Positions 16,848-25,743 are shown, counted from the stretch's first letter. The stretch: DNA of 64,000 nucleotides from Rhodobacteraceae bacterium EhC02 (GCA_001650895.1 LXYH01000016.1:186001-250000), one strand, 5' to 3'. The notes: a model not told the origin generated them from the sequence alone. Numbers and translations are program-made.

Positions 16848-17881
16848 TCCGGTTTGCGCGGCTCTTGGCCTTTCTGGCCTTCATCGCCGGCCCCCTTGCC
16901 GCGCAGGAGGATACGGCGCGTTTCGGCACGGGTCAGACGGAATTCCTGATACGGTCGACCACCGACATCGCGATCATCCGCCCGGTGATCGCGCGGTTCG
17001 CCGAACTGCGGCCCGACCTTGCGATCACCTATGAACAATGGGGATCAAACGCGCTTTTCGCCCGCAGCCGCGCTGACTGCCGCGATGGAACCGACCCGGC
17101 CGATGCCGTCTTTTCCTCTGCCGTGCATCAGATGGTCTGGCTGGTGAACGCGGCCTGCGCACAGGCCTATCGTTCGGCCGCAACGCAGGCGCTGCCCCCT
17201 TCCCGACGCTGGCGGGATGAATTGTGGGGGATCAGCACCGAACCCGCCGTGATCGCCTATAACAAGACGCTTCTGTCCGGCGCCGAGGTCCCGCGCGACC
17301 GTTTCGCCCTGCTGGATGCCATCCGCGAAAGGCCCGCCTTCTTCCGCAACCGGATCGCGACCTATGACATCGCGGAATCGGGTCTTGGCTATCTCTTCGC
17401 CTATAGCGACAGCCTTGAGGCCACGACCTTCGGCGCCTTGCTGGAGGGTTTCTCGCGCGTCGATGCCGTGGCGACCTGCTGTTCGGCCGAAATCATCGCA
17501 GGTGTGGCCGAGGGGCGCTATGTCCTGGCCTATAACGTGCTTGGCTCCTACGTGCTCAATTCCGATGCAGCACAGGTCGGGATGATCCTGCCGGAGGACT
17601 ATACCCTCATACTCTCGCGCGCCTACATGATCCCGCGCGCGGCAAGGCAGGCGGCAACCGCCGCGCGGTTCCTCGATTTTCTGCTCACCAGCGAAGTGCA
17701 GGCCCTGCTGGCCCAATCCGGTCTCGTGGCAAAGATCGACGCCACCGAGACAGGGCTTTCGGCCAGCGCGCAGCGCTTCATCCCGCTGTCGCCAAGCCTG
17801 CTTGTGGCACGCGATGCAAACCGTCGCGACCAGCTGCTGCAATTCTGGTCCGATACGTTCCAAAGCGGCTACCTGCCGTGA
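16844..17881 (+). CDS. periplasmic binding protein encoded in the tctDE operon
   Basis: This 345-residue exported protein (signal cut near GPLAAQ) has an iron/thiamine-type type 2 binding fold: FLIRSTTDIAIIRPVIARFA, ADAVFSSAVHQMVWLVN, then LWGISTEPAVIAYNKTLL and VLAYNVLGSYVLN. It contains cysteines (CRDGTD, ACAQ, TCCSAE) unusual for such proteins. No permease or ATPase follows and its ATG overlaps the tctE stop, so it is translated with the kinase. Inference: it delivers a ligand to the TctE sensor domain rather than to a transporter. Confidence 0.8.
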   Translation: MIRFARLLAFLAFIAGPLAAQEDTARFGTGQTEFLIRSTTDIAIIRPVIARFAELRPDLAITYEQWGSNALFARSRADCRDGTDPADAVFSSAVHQMVWLVNAACAQAYRSAATQALPPSRRWRDELWGISTEPAVIAYNKTLLSGAEVPRDRFALLDAIRERPAFFRNRIATYDIAESGLGYLFAYSDSLEATTFGALLEGFSRVDAVATCCSAEIIAGVAEGRYVLAYNVLGSYVLNSDAAQVGMILPEDYTLILSRAYMIPRAARQAATAARFLDFLLTSEVQALLAQSGLVAKIDATETGLSASAQRFIPLSPSLLVARDANRRDQLLQFWSDTFQSGYLP

Positions 17882-18145
17882 TCACCGCGCGGTGGGACCA
17901 TGGGCAAGCCGGGACATAAATCGGACTATCCCGCCCCACACAGAACAAAAAAGAAAATATACGGCCCTGATCCCGCCGAAACAGAACAGCGTTCCAAATG
18001 GCGCGATGGCCGCAAACGCATCCCACGCCGTGCCGCCGATCCCGGGAAAAGCCGTTTTGCAGATGACCACCGAACGCCGGCGGCGACACTTGAAGATTTC
18101 CGCAGGCATGTCACCTGATGCCCTGAACTGATGAAAGGGACCGTC

Positions 18146-19099
18146 ATGAACCGTCTTGCCGCATATCTGATTGCCGCCGCGCTTGCCGCGCCATTGCCCG
18201 CCTTTGCACAGGCCAACAGCTTCGGCCCATTGCTCAGCCCACAGGAATTTGCCGCGGTGCAGGCTGCGGCCGATCCGCTGGTTCTGGATATCCGCGCGCC
18301 TGCCAAGGACGGCAAGAGCGCCTATGCCGAGGGCCACATTCCCGACGCCGTGAACGCGCCTTACGGCCTGTTCCGTGGACCGTCGGAAAACCCCGGCGCC
18401 CTTGTCCCCGAGGACAAGCTGCAAGAGGTGCTGCGCGGGTTGGGCGTATCCCTCGACCGTCCGGTTCTGATCGTGCATCAGGGCCGCGACATCACCGATT
18501 TCGGCGCCGCGGCGCGGGTCTACTGGACCCTGAAATCAAGCGGTGTCAGCCAGTTGGCTATCCTCAATGGCGGCGTCAAGGGCTGGACCGAGGCGGGATT
18601 GCCGCTTGAGAAAGGCACCGTGACACCCACGCCCAGCCAGTTCCAGATCGCCTTTTCCGACAAGTGGCTGGCCACCCGTGACGAGGTTCTTGCCATCGTC
18701 AACGGCGAGCAGACCGCAAAGCTGATCGATTCCCGGCCTGAAAGCTTCTGGAATGGGGATGACGCGCATCCGGCGGCCGCGAAACCCGGCACCCTGCCGC
18801 AATCCGAGTATTTCACGCATTCGAACTGGTTCGCCGACAAGCCGGTGATCGCAGACGCGGACAGGGTCCGGGCGCTGGCGGCTGAAAACAACCTCGACAC
18901 CGGCGAGCCGATCATCAGCTTCTGCAATACCGGGCATTGGGCCGCCACCAACTGGTTCGCCATGAGCGAGCTTGCAGGTCTCGAGGACGTGAAACTCTAT
19001 CCCGAGTCGATGGTCGGCTGGTCGAATGCCGGATACGAGATGGCCAATGTGCCCGGTCCGGTGCGCCGCGTCTGGAACCAGATCAAGAGCGTCTTCTGA
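18146..19099 (+). CDS. periplasmic thiosulfate sulfurtransferase (tandem rhodanese)
   Basis: The 317-residue protein has a signal peptide ending near AFAQ and two rhodanese domains. The first (about 35-160, LVLDIRAPAKDGKSAYAEGH) lacks a catalytic Cys; the second (about 190-310) has SFCNTGHWAA with the active Cys. Tandem rhodaneses move sulfane sulfur from thiosulfate to acceptors. I start at ATG 18146, with GAAAGGGA 5 bp upstream, rather than 18131. It lies 5 bp before the YeeE-type importer, so the two probably act together in thiosulfate handling. Confidence 0.88.
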   Translation: MNRLAAYLIAAALAAPLPAFAQANSFGPLLSPQEFAAVQAAADPLVLDIRAPAKDGKSAYAEGHIPDAVNAPYGLFRGPSENPGALVPEDKLQEVLRGLGVSLDRPVLIVHQGRDITDFGAAARVYWTLKSSGVSQLAILNGGVKGWTEAGLPLEKGTVTPTPSQFQIAFSDKWLATRDEVLAIVNGEQTAKLIDSRPESFWNGDDAHPAAAKPGTLPQSEYFTHSNWFADKPVIADADRVRALAAENNLDTGEPIISFCNTGHWAATNWFAMSELAGLEDVKLYPESMVGWSNAGYEMANVPGPVRRVWNQIKSVF

Positions 19100-19104
19100 G
19101 CGAC

Positions 19105-20223
19105 ATGAGTGACATCAGCGTCCCCGCACCTCGCCTGCCAGGCGGTTTGACACGCGCCACCCTGATCGGGGTGGCGCTTCTGGCAGTCCTGTCGCTGTCC
19201 GCAGCGGCAGGCTTGCGCTACGGGCTGCTTCTGGCCATCGGCCTCGGCTTCGGCCTGGTCCTCGAGGGGCTGCGCTTCGGTTTTGCCGGGCCATGGCGCG
19301 CGATGATCCTGCGGCGCGACCCCGCCGGGCTGATCGCACAGCTTGTGTCCATCGGCCTTGTGGCGATCATCGCGATCCCGCTGATCGCCGCGAATGGCAC
19401 GGAACTGATCGGGGCCCATGCACCGGTCGGATGGGCGATGATCGGCGGGGCCTTCGTGTTTGGCGCCTGCATGCAGATCGTTCTGGGCTGCGGTTCGGGC
19501 ACATTGGTCAACGCCGGCAGCGGCAATGCGGTCAGCGCCCTTGCGCTGCCATTCTTTGCAATCGGATCCTTTGCCGGTGCCTATCACCTGTTGTGGTGGA
19601 CCAATCTGGGCACCGCTCCGATCGTCGCCTTAAGCGGCACCCAGGGGCTTGTGATCACCCTTGTGGCCCTTGCCGCCGTCGCGGGCCTGGTGCTGTTTCT
19701 TGCCGCGCCGGGAACGCGGCGCCTGCCGCGGCGCCTGTGGCTTGCCGCCGTGCTGCTGGCGGCACTGGCGCTGGCCAACCTGGTGGTGGCAGGCCAGCCC
19801 TGGGGCGTCGTCTACGGCCTTGGTCTCTGGGCCGCCAAGGGGGTGACAGCCTTCGGGGTGGACCTGTCCGGCTCTGGCTTCTGGGCGCTGCCGACCAACC
19901 AGACAAGGCTTGCCGAAAGCGTGCTGACCGATGTCACATCCCTGACGAATATCGGCATCATCGGCGGGGCCTTCATTGTCGCCGTCTGGCGATCCGGCCT
20001 ATCCGCGCGCCTTCCCGGCCTTCCGGCCCGCGCATGGATTGGCACGATCATCGCAGGGTTCCTGCTGGGCTACGCCTCGCGTCTGGCCTTCGGCTGCAAT
20101 GTGGGGGCGTTCTTCTCGGGCATCTCCACAGGCAGCCTGCATGGCTGGGTATGGTTTGCTGCGGCCTTTGCAGGGTCATTTCAAGGCATCCGCATCCGGC
20201 GCGCCCTGGGTCTGGACGGCTGA
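19105..20223 (+). CDS. YeeE/YedE family thiosulfate/sulfur-compound importer
   Basis: The 372-residue protein has about nine membrane helices. Key cysteines are in MQIVLGCGSGTLVNAGSG and ASRLAFGCNVGAFFSGI, matching the Cys-lined pathway of TsuA/YeeE proteins, which pass thiosulfate through hydrogen bonds to Cys. ATG 19105 follows the rhodanese stop by 5 bp. The pairing of importer and periplasmic rhodanese is typical of sulfur assimilation in this group. Confidence 0.87.
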   Translation: MSDISVPAPRLPGGLTRATLIGVALLAVLSLSAAAGLRYGLLLAIGLGFGLVLEGLRFGFAGPWRAMILRRDPAGLIAQLVSIGLVAIIAIPLIAANGTELIGAHAPVGWAMIGGAFVFGACMQIVLGCGSGTLVNAGSGNAVSALALPFFAIGSFAGAYHLLWWTNLGTAPIVALSGTQGLVITLVALAAVAGLVLFLAAPGTRRLPRRLWLAAVLLAALALANLVVAGQPWGVVYGLGLWAAKGVTAFGVDLSGSGFWALPTNQTRLAESVLTDVTSLTNIGIIGGAFIVAVWRSGLSARLPGLPARAWIGTIIAGFLLGYASRLAFGCNVGAFFSGISTGSLHGWVWFAAAFAGSFQGIRIRRALGLDG

Positions 20224-20226
20224 GCC

Positions 20227-20403
20227 ATGTTGACACGCAAATTCACGGCCATGCTGACACTCATCATCCTGACGGCCCTGTTGTGGCTGGATCTGGTCAA
20301 CAGCAAGCCGCTTGATCCGTTCCGCGCGCCAGCGGTGCTGGCGCTGGGATCCGGTCAGGCCGGGGCCGGCGCACATTGCGCGGCTTTGCCGACGGCCGAT
20401 TGA
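20227..20403 (+). CDS. small single-span membrane protein downstream of YeeE
   Basis: This 58-residue protein begins 3 bp after the importer stop (ATG 20227): MLTRKFTAMLTLIILTALLW, then a short Pro/Gly/Ala-rich tail ending in HCAALPTAD. One hydrophobic helix at about 8-24 puts the tail, with its single Cys, probably in the periplasm. The spacing suggests co-translation with the importer. No family is known to me; a helper subunit is a guess. Confidence 0.6.
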   Translation: MLTRKFTAMLTLIILTALLWLDLVNSKPLDPFRAPAVLALGSGQAGAGAHCAALPTAD

Positions 20404-20420
20404 CCGACCGAACCCCTTGG

Positions 20421-20457
20421 CAAGGGCGCGCCCTGCAACAGGTCTGGCGCGCCCTTG
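20421..20457. terminator. bidirectional hairpin between convergent genes
   Basis: CAAGGGCGCGCC at 20421-20432 and GGCGCGCCCTTG at 20446-20457 form a perfect 12-bp stem with a 13-nt loop, between the small membrane protein and the AhpD-like gene. There is no strong T-run on either side. Confidence 0.65.
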
Positions 20458-20463
20458 CAGCAA

Positions 20464-21033
20464 TCAGACCTGCAGCGGCGTATCCGACCGGGTCCAGGCA
20501 AGCGGGCGAAACACCTCATCCACTGGTGTCTGCGCGACATGGTTGATGTAGTTCGACATCGTTTTCTGCGCCAGGCCAAGCACCACATCCAGAACGGCAC
20601 GGTGGCCATAGCCCGCATCGAAGAAGGCCTGCATCTGCGCCTCTGACACATTGCCGCGTGCGCGCACCATCTGCACGGTGAAGGTGCGCAGCGCCTCGAG
20701 CCTGGGGGATGGCAGCGGCGTCTCGTTGCGCAGGGCCGCGGTCAGGTCGTCAGAGACCTTCATCATCTTCGCGATGCCCGTATGCGCCGGCACGCAGTAG
20801 TGGCAGCCATGCTCGACATTGATGGATTGCCAGACAACGGTCAGCTCGTCGGCATCGAACGCCGTCTGGGTGAAAAGCTTGTGCAGCAACTGGTAGCCTT
20901 CATAGGCCTGCGGGCTTTCGGCCAGAACCTTGTGAAGCCCCGGAAGGCGGCCAAAGGCCTTTTGCGACGCCTCTAGAAGCGGTTTCGAGGCATACGGCGC
21001 CGTATCCAGATCATGCGAGGGGAAGTTCATCAT
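20464..21033 (-). CDS. carboxymuconolactone decarboxylase / AhpD-like peroxidase-fold protein
   Basis: The 189-residue helical protein carries the CxxC redox motif of AhpD-type proteins in NVEHGCHYCVPAHTGIAK. It is likely an alkylhydroperoxidase-type thiol enzyme. Start at the ATG pair 21033/21030; the longer open frame crosses the operator region. It is divergent from a TetR gene with two palindromes in between, so it is probably the regulator's target. Confidence 0.85.
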   Translation of the reverse strand: MMNFPSHDLDTAPYASKPLLEASQKAFGRLPGLHKVLAESPQAYEGYQLLHKLFTQTAFDADELTVVWQSINVEHGCHYCVPAHTGIAKMMKVSDDLTAALRNETPLPSPRLEALRTFTVQMVRARGNVSEAQMQAFFDAGYGHRAVLDVVLGLAQKTMSNYINHVAQTPVDEVFRPLAWTRSDTPLQV

Positions 21034-21080
21034 TCTGCGTGGCTTTCTTGAAGTTGGAACATGTGACGTTTTACTCTTTA

Positions 21081-21120
21081 TTGAGTGATCACTCAAATAT
21101 ATAATTGAGCGATCATTCAA
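21081..21120. promoter_or_regulatory. tandem palindromic TetR operators
   Basis: TTGAGTGATCACTCAA (21081-21096) is a perfect 16-bp palindrome and TTGAGCGATCATTCAA (21105-21120) is a near copy, centre to centre 24 bp apart. They lie between the divergent AhpD-like and TetR starts and end 14 bp before the TetR ATG. This is the expected autoregulated TetR operator pair; binding is inferred. Confidence 0.8.
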
Positions 21121-21134
21121 GATTTGGTGATCCC

Positions 21135-21707
21135 ATGCCGCGCAAGCCGACCTATGACCGCAATGAAACGATCGCACGCGCGCGTGACCTTTTCTGGCAG
21201 CAAGGCTGGGCCGGCACCTCGCTCAAGGATCTGGAAGCAGTGCTGCAGATGAAACCCGGCAGTTTCTACGCGGCCTTCGGATCCAAGGACGCGCTGTACA
21301 GGCTCGCGCTTGAAAAATACGCCAGCGACGGCCTTGATCGCCTGGACCAGCTGGCAAGGACACTCGGCCCTCTCGAATCCCTGCAGCGTTTCCCGCAAAT
21401 GGTGATCGGCAACGACAATGCCCCCGCCAAGGCCTGCATGCTGTCCAAGACCCTTCTGGAACTGCAGGCGCAGAAACATCCGCTGGCGCATGACGCGCAT
21501 TTGCACCTGCTGAGGATGGAAAGCCGATTTGCCGAACTCTTCGCCCAGGCACAACAATGCGGCGAAATCAGCGGCGATCATGATCCGGCCGCCCTTGCCC
21601 GCCGCTATCAGTCCGATCTTCTGGGGCTGCGCGTGTCGGCCGAACGCGATGGAATCGATGCCGCGGCCATCGCGGCAGAAATCGCGGAAGGCCTGACGCG
21701 GTTGTAA
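21135..21707 (+). CDS. TetR family regulator
   Basis: The 190-residue regulator has an N-terminal helix-turn-helix (NETIARARDLFWQQGWAG, TSLKDLEAVLQMKPGSFYAA, FGSKDALYRLAL) typical of TetR/AcrR proteins, with GTSLKDL and GSFYAAFGSK resembling the NemR/YxaF group. The C-terminal domain includes ACMLSKTLLELQAQKHPLA. I start at ATG 21135. It most likely represses itself and the divergent AhpD-like gene through the palindromes before it; a Cys at the start of the ligand domain could sense electrophiles. Confidence 0.87.
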   Translation: MPRKPTYDRNETIARARDLFWQQGWAGTSLKDLEAVLQMKPGSFYAAFGSKDALYRLALEKYASDGLDRLDQLARTLGPLESLQRFPQMVIGNDNAPAKACMLSKTLLELQAQKHPLAHDAHLHLLRMESRFAELFAQAQQCGEISGDHDPAALARRYQSDLLGLRVSAERDGIDAAAIAAEIAEGLTRL

Positions 21708-21858
21708 TGGTCGCGTCACAAGGTCTGTCGCATATGGTGCCGAAGCGCTGGAACAACGCGATCCCCTGCATGCTGCCTTGCGACGCCTTCCCCACCTTGG
21801 CCCGTTATGCAACAGACAGGGCCCGCAACAAGCCCAGCAACAAGCCGAAGGCAGACTG

Positions 21859-23226
21859 ATGCAGGACCGTGCATACCCTACCCTTTCCGAGGCCACCCGC
21901 ATCTGGGCCCGTATCGGCCTGCTGAGTTTCGGCGGCCCCGCCGGACAGATCGCGCTCATGCACCGCATTCTGGTCGAGGAACAGCGCTGGCTGGGTGAAA
22001 AGCGGTTCCTGCACGCGCTCAACTATTGCATGCTTCTGCCGGGGCCCGAGGCGATGCAGCTTGCCGTCTATATCGGCTGGCTGATGCACCGCACGGTTGG
22101 CGGGATCATCGCGGGCGTTCTGTTCGTGCTGCCCGGGGTCGTGGCGATCATGGCGCTCAGCTGGATCTACGCGCTTTACGGCAATGTCGGAGCGGTCGAG
22201 GCGCTGTTTTTCGGCCTCAAGGCGGCGGTGCTGGCCATCGTCGTCCAGGCGGTCATCCGCATCGGGTCACGCGCGCTGAAGAATGGCGCGATGATTGCCA
22301 TTGCGGCCGCCTCGTTCCTTGCGATCTTCGGGTTCGCCCTACCGTTTCCGCTGATCATCCTCGTGGCGGGTCTTGTCGGGTTCTGCGGGGCCCGGGCCGA
22401 TCTGCCGGCGTTCCGGGACGGCGGCGGCCATGGCACGCCGGGCAAGGTCCAGGTCGATGATGCCGATAGCCTGCTGGGCGCGGAAACACCTGACCACACG
22501 CAGGTCAACCGCGGCGGGGCGATGCGCATCTCGCTGGTGTTTCTGGTGCTCTGGCTCGCGCCTGTCGCGCTGCTGTTCGCCCTGCTCGGCCCCGCCCATG
22601 TCTTTTCCCAGATCGCGGGCTTCTTCAGCGTGATGGCCGTCGTGACCTTTGGCGGCGCCTATGCGGTGCTGGCCTATGTGGCACAGGAAGCGGTGCAGAA
22701 CTACGGCTGGCTGGCCCCCGGCGAGATGCTGGACGGTCTGGGCATGGCCGAGACCACGCCGGGCCCGCTGATCATGGTGACGCAGTTCGTGGGCTTCATG
22801 GGGGCATTCCGCGACGCGACGGGCCTGCCGCCGCTGATGGCGGCGACGCTGGGTGGGCTGCTCACGACATGGGTGACCTTCACGCCCTGTTTTCTCTGGA
22901 TCTTCCTTGGTGCCCCCTACATCGAACGGTTGCGCGACAACAAGGTCCTGACGGCGGCGCTGACCGCCATCACCGCCGCCGTGGTCGGCGTGATCCTGAA
23001 CCTTGCCACCTGGTTCGGCCTGCATGTGGTCTTCGACGAGGTAAGGACGATCACCTCCTTCGGTCTCGATCTTCATGTGCCGGTCTGGTCCACGCTGAAC
23101 CTTGGCGCCGGGGCGCTGGTGGCGGCAGCCCTTGTCGCGGTGTTCCGCTTCGGATCTGGCGCGGCCACGGTCTTGGCCTGCTGCGCTTTGGCGGCCATGG
23201 CGATGTCGGTCACGGGATTGACGTGA
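21859..23226 (+). CDS. chrA: chromate ion transporter ChrA
   Basis: The 455-residue membrane protein is of full-length two-domain CHR type. Each half carries the family pattern: IGLLSFGGPAGQIALMHR with YCMLLPGPEAMQLAVYIGW in the first half, and AVVTFGGAYAVLAYVAQEAV with GLGMAETTPGPLIMVTQFVGF in the second. About 10-12 helices; a polar linker (about 195-220) separates the halves. It exports chromate from the cytoplasm. ATG 21859 is chosen; upstream in-frame sequence lacks membrane character. Confidence 0.9.
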   Translation: MQDRAYPTLSEATRIWARIGLLSFGGPAGQIALMHRILVEEQRWLGEKRFLHALNYCMLLPGPEAMQLAVYIGWLMHRTVGGIIAGVLFVLPGVVAIMALSWIYALYGNVGAVEALFFGLKAAVLAIVVQAVIRIGSRALKNGAMIAIAAASFLAIFGFALPFPLIILVAGLVGFCGARADLPAFRDGGGHGTPGKVQVDDADSLLGAETPDHTQVNRGGAMRISLVFLVLWLAPVALLFALLGPAHVFSQIAGFFSVMAVVTFGGAYAVLAYVAQEAVQNYGWLAPGEMLDGLGMAETTPGPLIMVTQFVGFMGAFRDATGLPPLMAATLGGLLTTWVTFTPCFLWIFLGAPYIERLRDNKVLTAALTAITAAVVGVILNLATWFGLHVVFDEVRTITSFGLDLHVPVWSTLNLGAGALVAAALVAVFRFGSGAATVLACCALAAMAMSVTGLT

Positions 23227-23266
23227 TGCGCCGCCACGTATCGAGGCATGTTGTAGTTCATCAACG

Positions 23267-23286
23267 ATGGCGCGATGATGCGCCAT
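23267..23286 (+). repeat. inverted repeat over the start codon of the lipoprotein gene
   Basis: ATGGCGC, spacer GATGAT, GCGCCAT: a perfect 7-bp stem whose right arm includes the first two bases of the ATG at 23285. In mRNA it could mask the start codon. Confidence 0.4.
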
Positions 23287-23869
23287 GGTGTCGAAAAAGG
23301 CAGTGACCAGATACATCCTTTGCGTGGCGGCGGCTTTTCTGGCGGGATGTCCGACAGGCCATCCGTCCGCGCAGGCCGATGCAATGGACGCTTGCGAGCC
23401 ATCCCTGACGGCCGAGCCATCCCATCGTCAGGTGCCCGCAGTCATCGGCGACCACCTGTTCAGGGAGATGATCGGCTGGATCGCGATGAACACCTCATAC
23501 GACCTTGTCGTCACCTATGGTGACCCACCGACGGTTTCCTTCTGCACGGTCGGAGAGATCATCACCTATGAACAATCGGAGCTTTTGGTCGATCCGATCC
23601 TTCTGGCCGCCTTTGACCGCGAAAAGCGCCATATCTTTCTGACCCACCCCTGGTCGCCCTTGAACTATTTCGACCAATCCGTCCTGCTGCACGAACTGAT
23701 CCATGATGTGCAACTGCAGAACAGGGACTGGGACTGCACCGGCGCCCCCGAGCTGGAAGCCTACAGGCTGCAGGACAAGTGGTTGTTCGAACACAACATC
23801 ATGCATCGCTTCGACTGGGCCATGATCACGCGCCTGTCCAGGTGCCCCGATGACAGCGAGGCCCGCTGA
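23285..23869 (+). CDS. DUF6647-like lipoprotein with HELIH zinc motif
   Basis: The 194-residue protein has a lipoprotein signal (lipobox LAGC, Cys22) and, in the mature part, LLHELIHDVQLQN, an HExxH-type motif in which Glu and two His could bind zinc and act as a metalloprotease. EAYRLQ about 25 residues later supplies a Glu that could be the third ligand. Conserved Cys pairs (ACEPS, SFCTV, WDCTG, LSRCP) suggest disulfides, as expected in the periplasm. I believe this is the DUF6647 family, of unknown function. Confidence 0.7.
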   Translation: MVSKKAVTRYILCVAAAFLAGCPTGHPSAQADAMDACEPSLTAEPSHRQVPAVIGDHLFREMIGWIAMNTSYDLVVTYGDPPTVSFCTVGEIITYEQSELLVDPILLAAFDREKRHIFLTHPWSPLNYFDQSVLLHELIHDVQLQNRDWDCTGAPELEAYRLQDKWLFEHNIMHRFDWAMITRLSRCPDDSEAR

Positions 23870-23905
23870 GGCACGGGGCAAATGGCGCCAAACGCCGCCC
23901 GCAGG

Positions 23906-24814
23906 TCAGTGATTGGCAACCTCGGCAAGATCAGCCCGGCTTTGCGCGCACAGCCAGCCGTGGAACCGCTGCCCAGACGCCGAAAGTTCCACCGTTTTCG
24001 GCACCACGACATGATAGGCAAAGCCCGTGTCGAACACCCGTCCAAAGGGGTTGATCAGCGTACCTTTCGCAAGCTCGTCCTGCACCAGCCACGAGGCGAA
24101 CAGCGACACACCAAGGCCGTTGATCGTCGAACTCAGCTGGAAATGACGGTCCTCCAGCATCATCTGCGGCTGGGCCGCGTCCAGCGCCAGATCATTGTCG
24201 GTCAACCATTCCTCCCACATGCGGGTATCGTCCACATGCAGCAGCGTGCATCGCAGCAGATCCTCCGGTTTGCGGATCGGATGCGCCTTCAGGTAATCCG
24301 GGCTGCACACCAGTGCCAGGGTCTCGGGCCAGAGCCGGGTGACATCGAAACTGTCCCAGTTCCCCCTGCCCCACTGGATGCCCAGATCCGCGAAGCGTTC
24401 GGGATTGGACATGCGTACGAAGCTGTTGTTGTGGTTCTGGATCGACAGGTTCATCTCGGGATGGGCCTCCAGAAGCTGACCGAGACGCGAGGATAGCCAC
24501 CGGCTTGCGAACATCGGCAAAAGCGCCACGCGCACCGTGCCCGGCCCCCGCGCGATCCGTTCCAGCCCGGTGCGGATGGCCGCAAGCCCGCGCGCCACAT
24601 GCTGCGCCAGCAGGCTGCCCTGCTCGGTCGGCTGCAAGCCGCTGGCGGTCCGGCGGAACAGCGTTACCGAAAGATCCTCTTCCAATTTTTTGATGTGATA
24701 GCTGACCGAGCTTTGGCTGATATTCAGCTCCTGCGCGGCACGAGTCACGTTTCCTGTCTCGTGACAGACCATAAACACTTGAATCGAGTTGATATTCCGA
24801 ACAATGTCCACCAT
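23906..24814 (-). CDS. LysR-type regulator of the divergent ABC/acyl-CoA operon
   Basis: The 302-residue regulator has a helix-turn-helix (VFMVCHETGNVTRAAQELNI, SQSSVSYHIKKLEEDL) and a GcvA-type effector domain. I start at ATG 24814 (MVDIVRN); an upstream ATG at 24840 is possible. It is divergent from the eight-gene operon beginning at 24975, the usual arrangement for a LysR activator controlled by an intermediate of the pathway. The open frame continuing to 25585 is antisense to the ABC gene and is not real. Confidence 0.87.
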   Translation of the reverse strand: MVDIVRNINSIQVFMVCHETGNVTRAAQELNISQSSVSYHIKKLEEDLSVTLFRRTASGLQPTEQGSLLAQHVARGLAAIRTGLERIARGPGTVRVALLPMFASRWLSSRLGQLLEAHPEMNLSIQNHNNSFVRMSNPERFADLGIQWGRGNWDSFDVTRLWPETLALVCSPDYLKAHPIRKPEDLLRCTLLHVDDTRMWEEWLTDNDLALDAAQPQMMLEDRHFQLSSTINGLGVSLFASWLVQDELAKGTLINPFGRVFDTGFAYHVVVPKTVELSASGQRFHGWLCAQSRADLAEVANH

Positions 24815-24974
24815 CGGAACCGGACCCTTCGCTGCGGCATGCATGACAGCATACCATCGAATAATTAGATACCAGCACAGAATCTTTGAATTTTTCCGCC
24901 GCACCTCCCGTGGATAGCGTGACAGCATCCGTGCGGCGTCTGCGGGAGACAGCGCCAGCGGAAGGGAGGAATTG

Positions 24975-25742
24975 ATGACTGATCGCGTTCTTGAGGTGAA
25001 CGACCTCTGCAAGTCGTTCGGCGGGGTGCAGGCCATCCGCGACCTGTCCTTTGGCGTGGCCCCGGGCGAAGTCATGGGCCTGATCGGGCCGAACGGATCG
25101 GGCAAGTCGACGACGGTCAACGCCCTGGCCGGGGTCTTTCCGGCCACCTCGGGACAGATTATGCTGGGCGGCGCGCCGGTGCAGGACATGTCCGAACATG
25201 CCCGCGTCGCGATGGGTCTGGCGCGCACCTTCCAGACCGCCAGCAACTTTGCCGAATTCACCGTGCGCGAACAGGTGATGCTGGGCGGCGCCGTCACCCT
25301 GAAGGCGCATCCGCTGGCATCCGTTTTCGGTCTGGGCCACCATGCGCGCGAAGAGGATGCATTGCGCGCAAGGGTGCAGGACATTCTGGACCTCACCGGT
25401 CTTGCCCCGGTGGCCGAACAGACCGTCGGCACGATTTCCTCGGCGCAGCAACGCTTTCTGATGATCGCAACGGCCCTTGCCGCGGCGCCCAAGATCCTGC
25501 TGCTGGATGAACCCGCCGCCGGTCTGGTCTCGCATGAGCGCAAGATGCTGGCCGACACGATCAAGGCGATCCGCGACCTTGGCACTGCCGTTCTGGTGAT
25601 CGAACATCACATGGCGCTGATCATGGAGGTCTGCGACCGTATCGTGGTGCTCAACTTCGGCTCCAAGATCGCCGAGGGCACGCCCAGCGAAATCCGCAAC
25701 GACCGCGCCGTGATCGACGCCTATCTGGGCGAGGCGGTCTGA
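24975..25742 (+). CDS. branched-chain-type ABC transporter ATP-binding protein (LivG-like)
   Basis: The 255-residue ATPase has Walker A GPNGSGKST, Walker B KILLLDEPAAGL and the H-loop in VIEHHM. The signature region reads TISSAQQRFLMIA instead of LSxGQQ/LPYGxQ, so it is unusual. The ATG at 24975 is preceded by AGGGAGGA at 24963-24970; a TTG one codon earlier is less likely. It forms the first gene of an operon with livF, binding protein, two permeases and three catabolic enzymes. Confidence 0.9.
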   Translation: MTDRVLEVNDLCKSFGGVQAIRDLSFGVAPGEVMGLIGPNGSGKSTTVNALAGVFPATSGQIMLGGAPVQDMSEHARVAMGLARTFQTASNFAEFTVREQVMLGGAVTLKAHPLASVFGLGHHAREEDALRARVQDILDLTGLAPVAEQTVGTISSAQQRFLMIATALAAAPKILLLDEPAAGLVSHERKMLADTIKAIRDLGTAVLVIEHHMALIMEVCDRIVVLNFGSKIAEGTPSEIRNDRAVIDAYLGEAV

Positions 25743-25743
25743 C

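Noticed and set aside
23906-25585. 559-codon minus-strand frame including LysR
   Set aside because: Upstream half is antisense to the LivG-like ATPase gene; LysR begins at about 24814.
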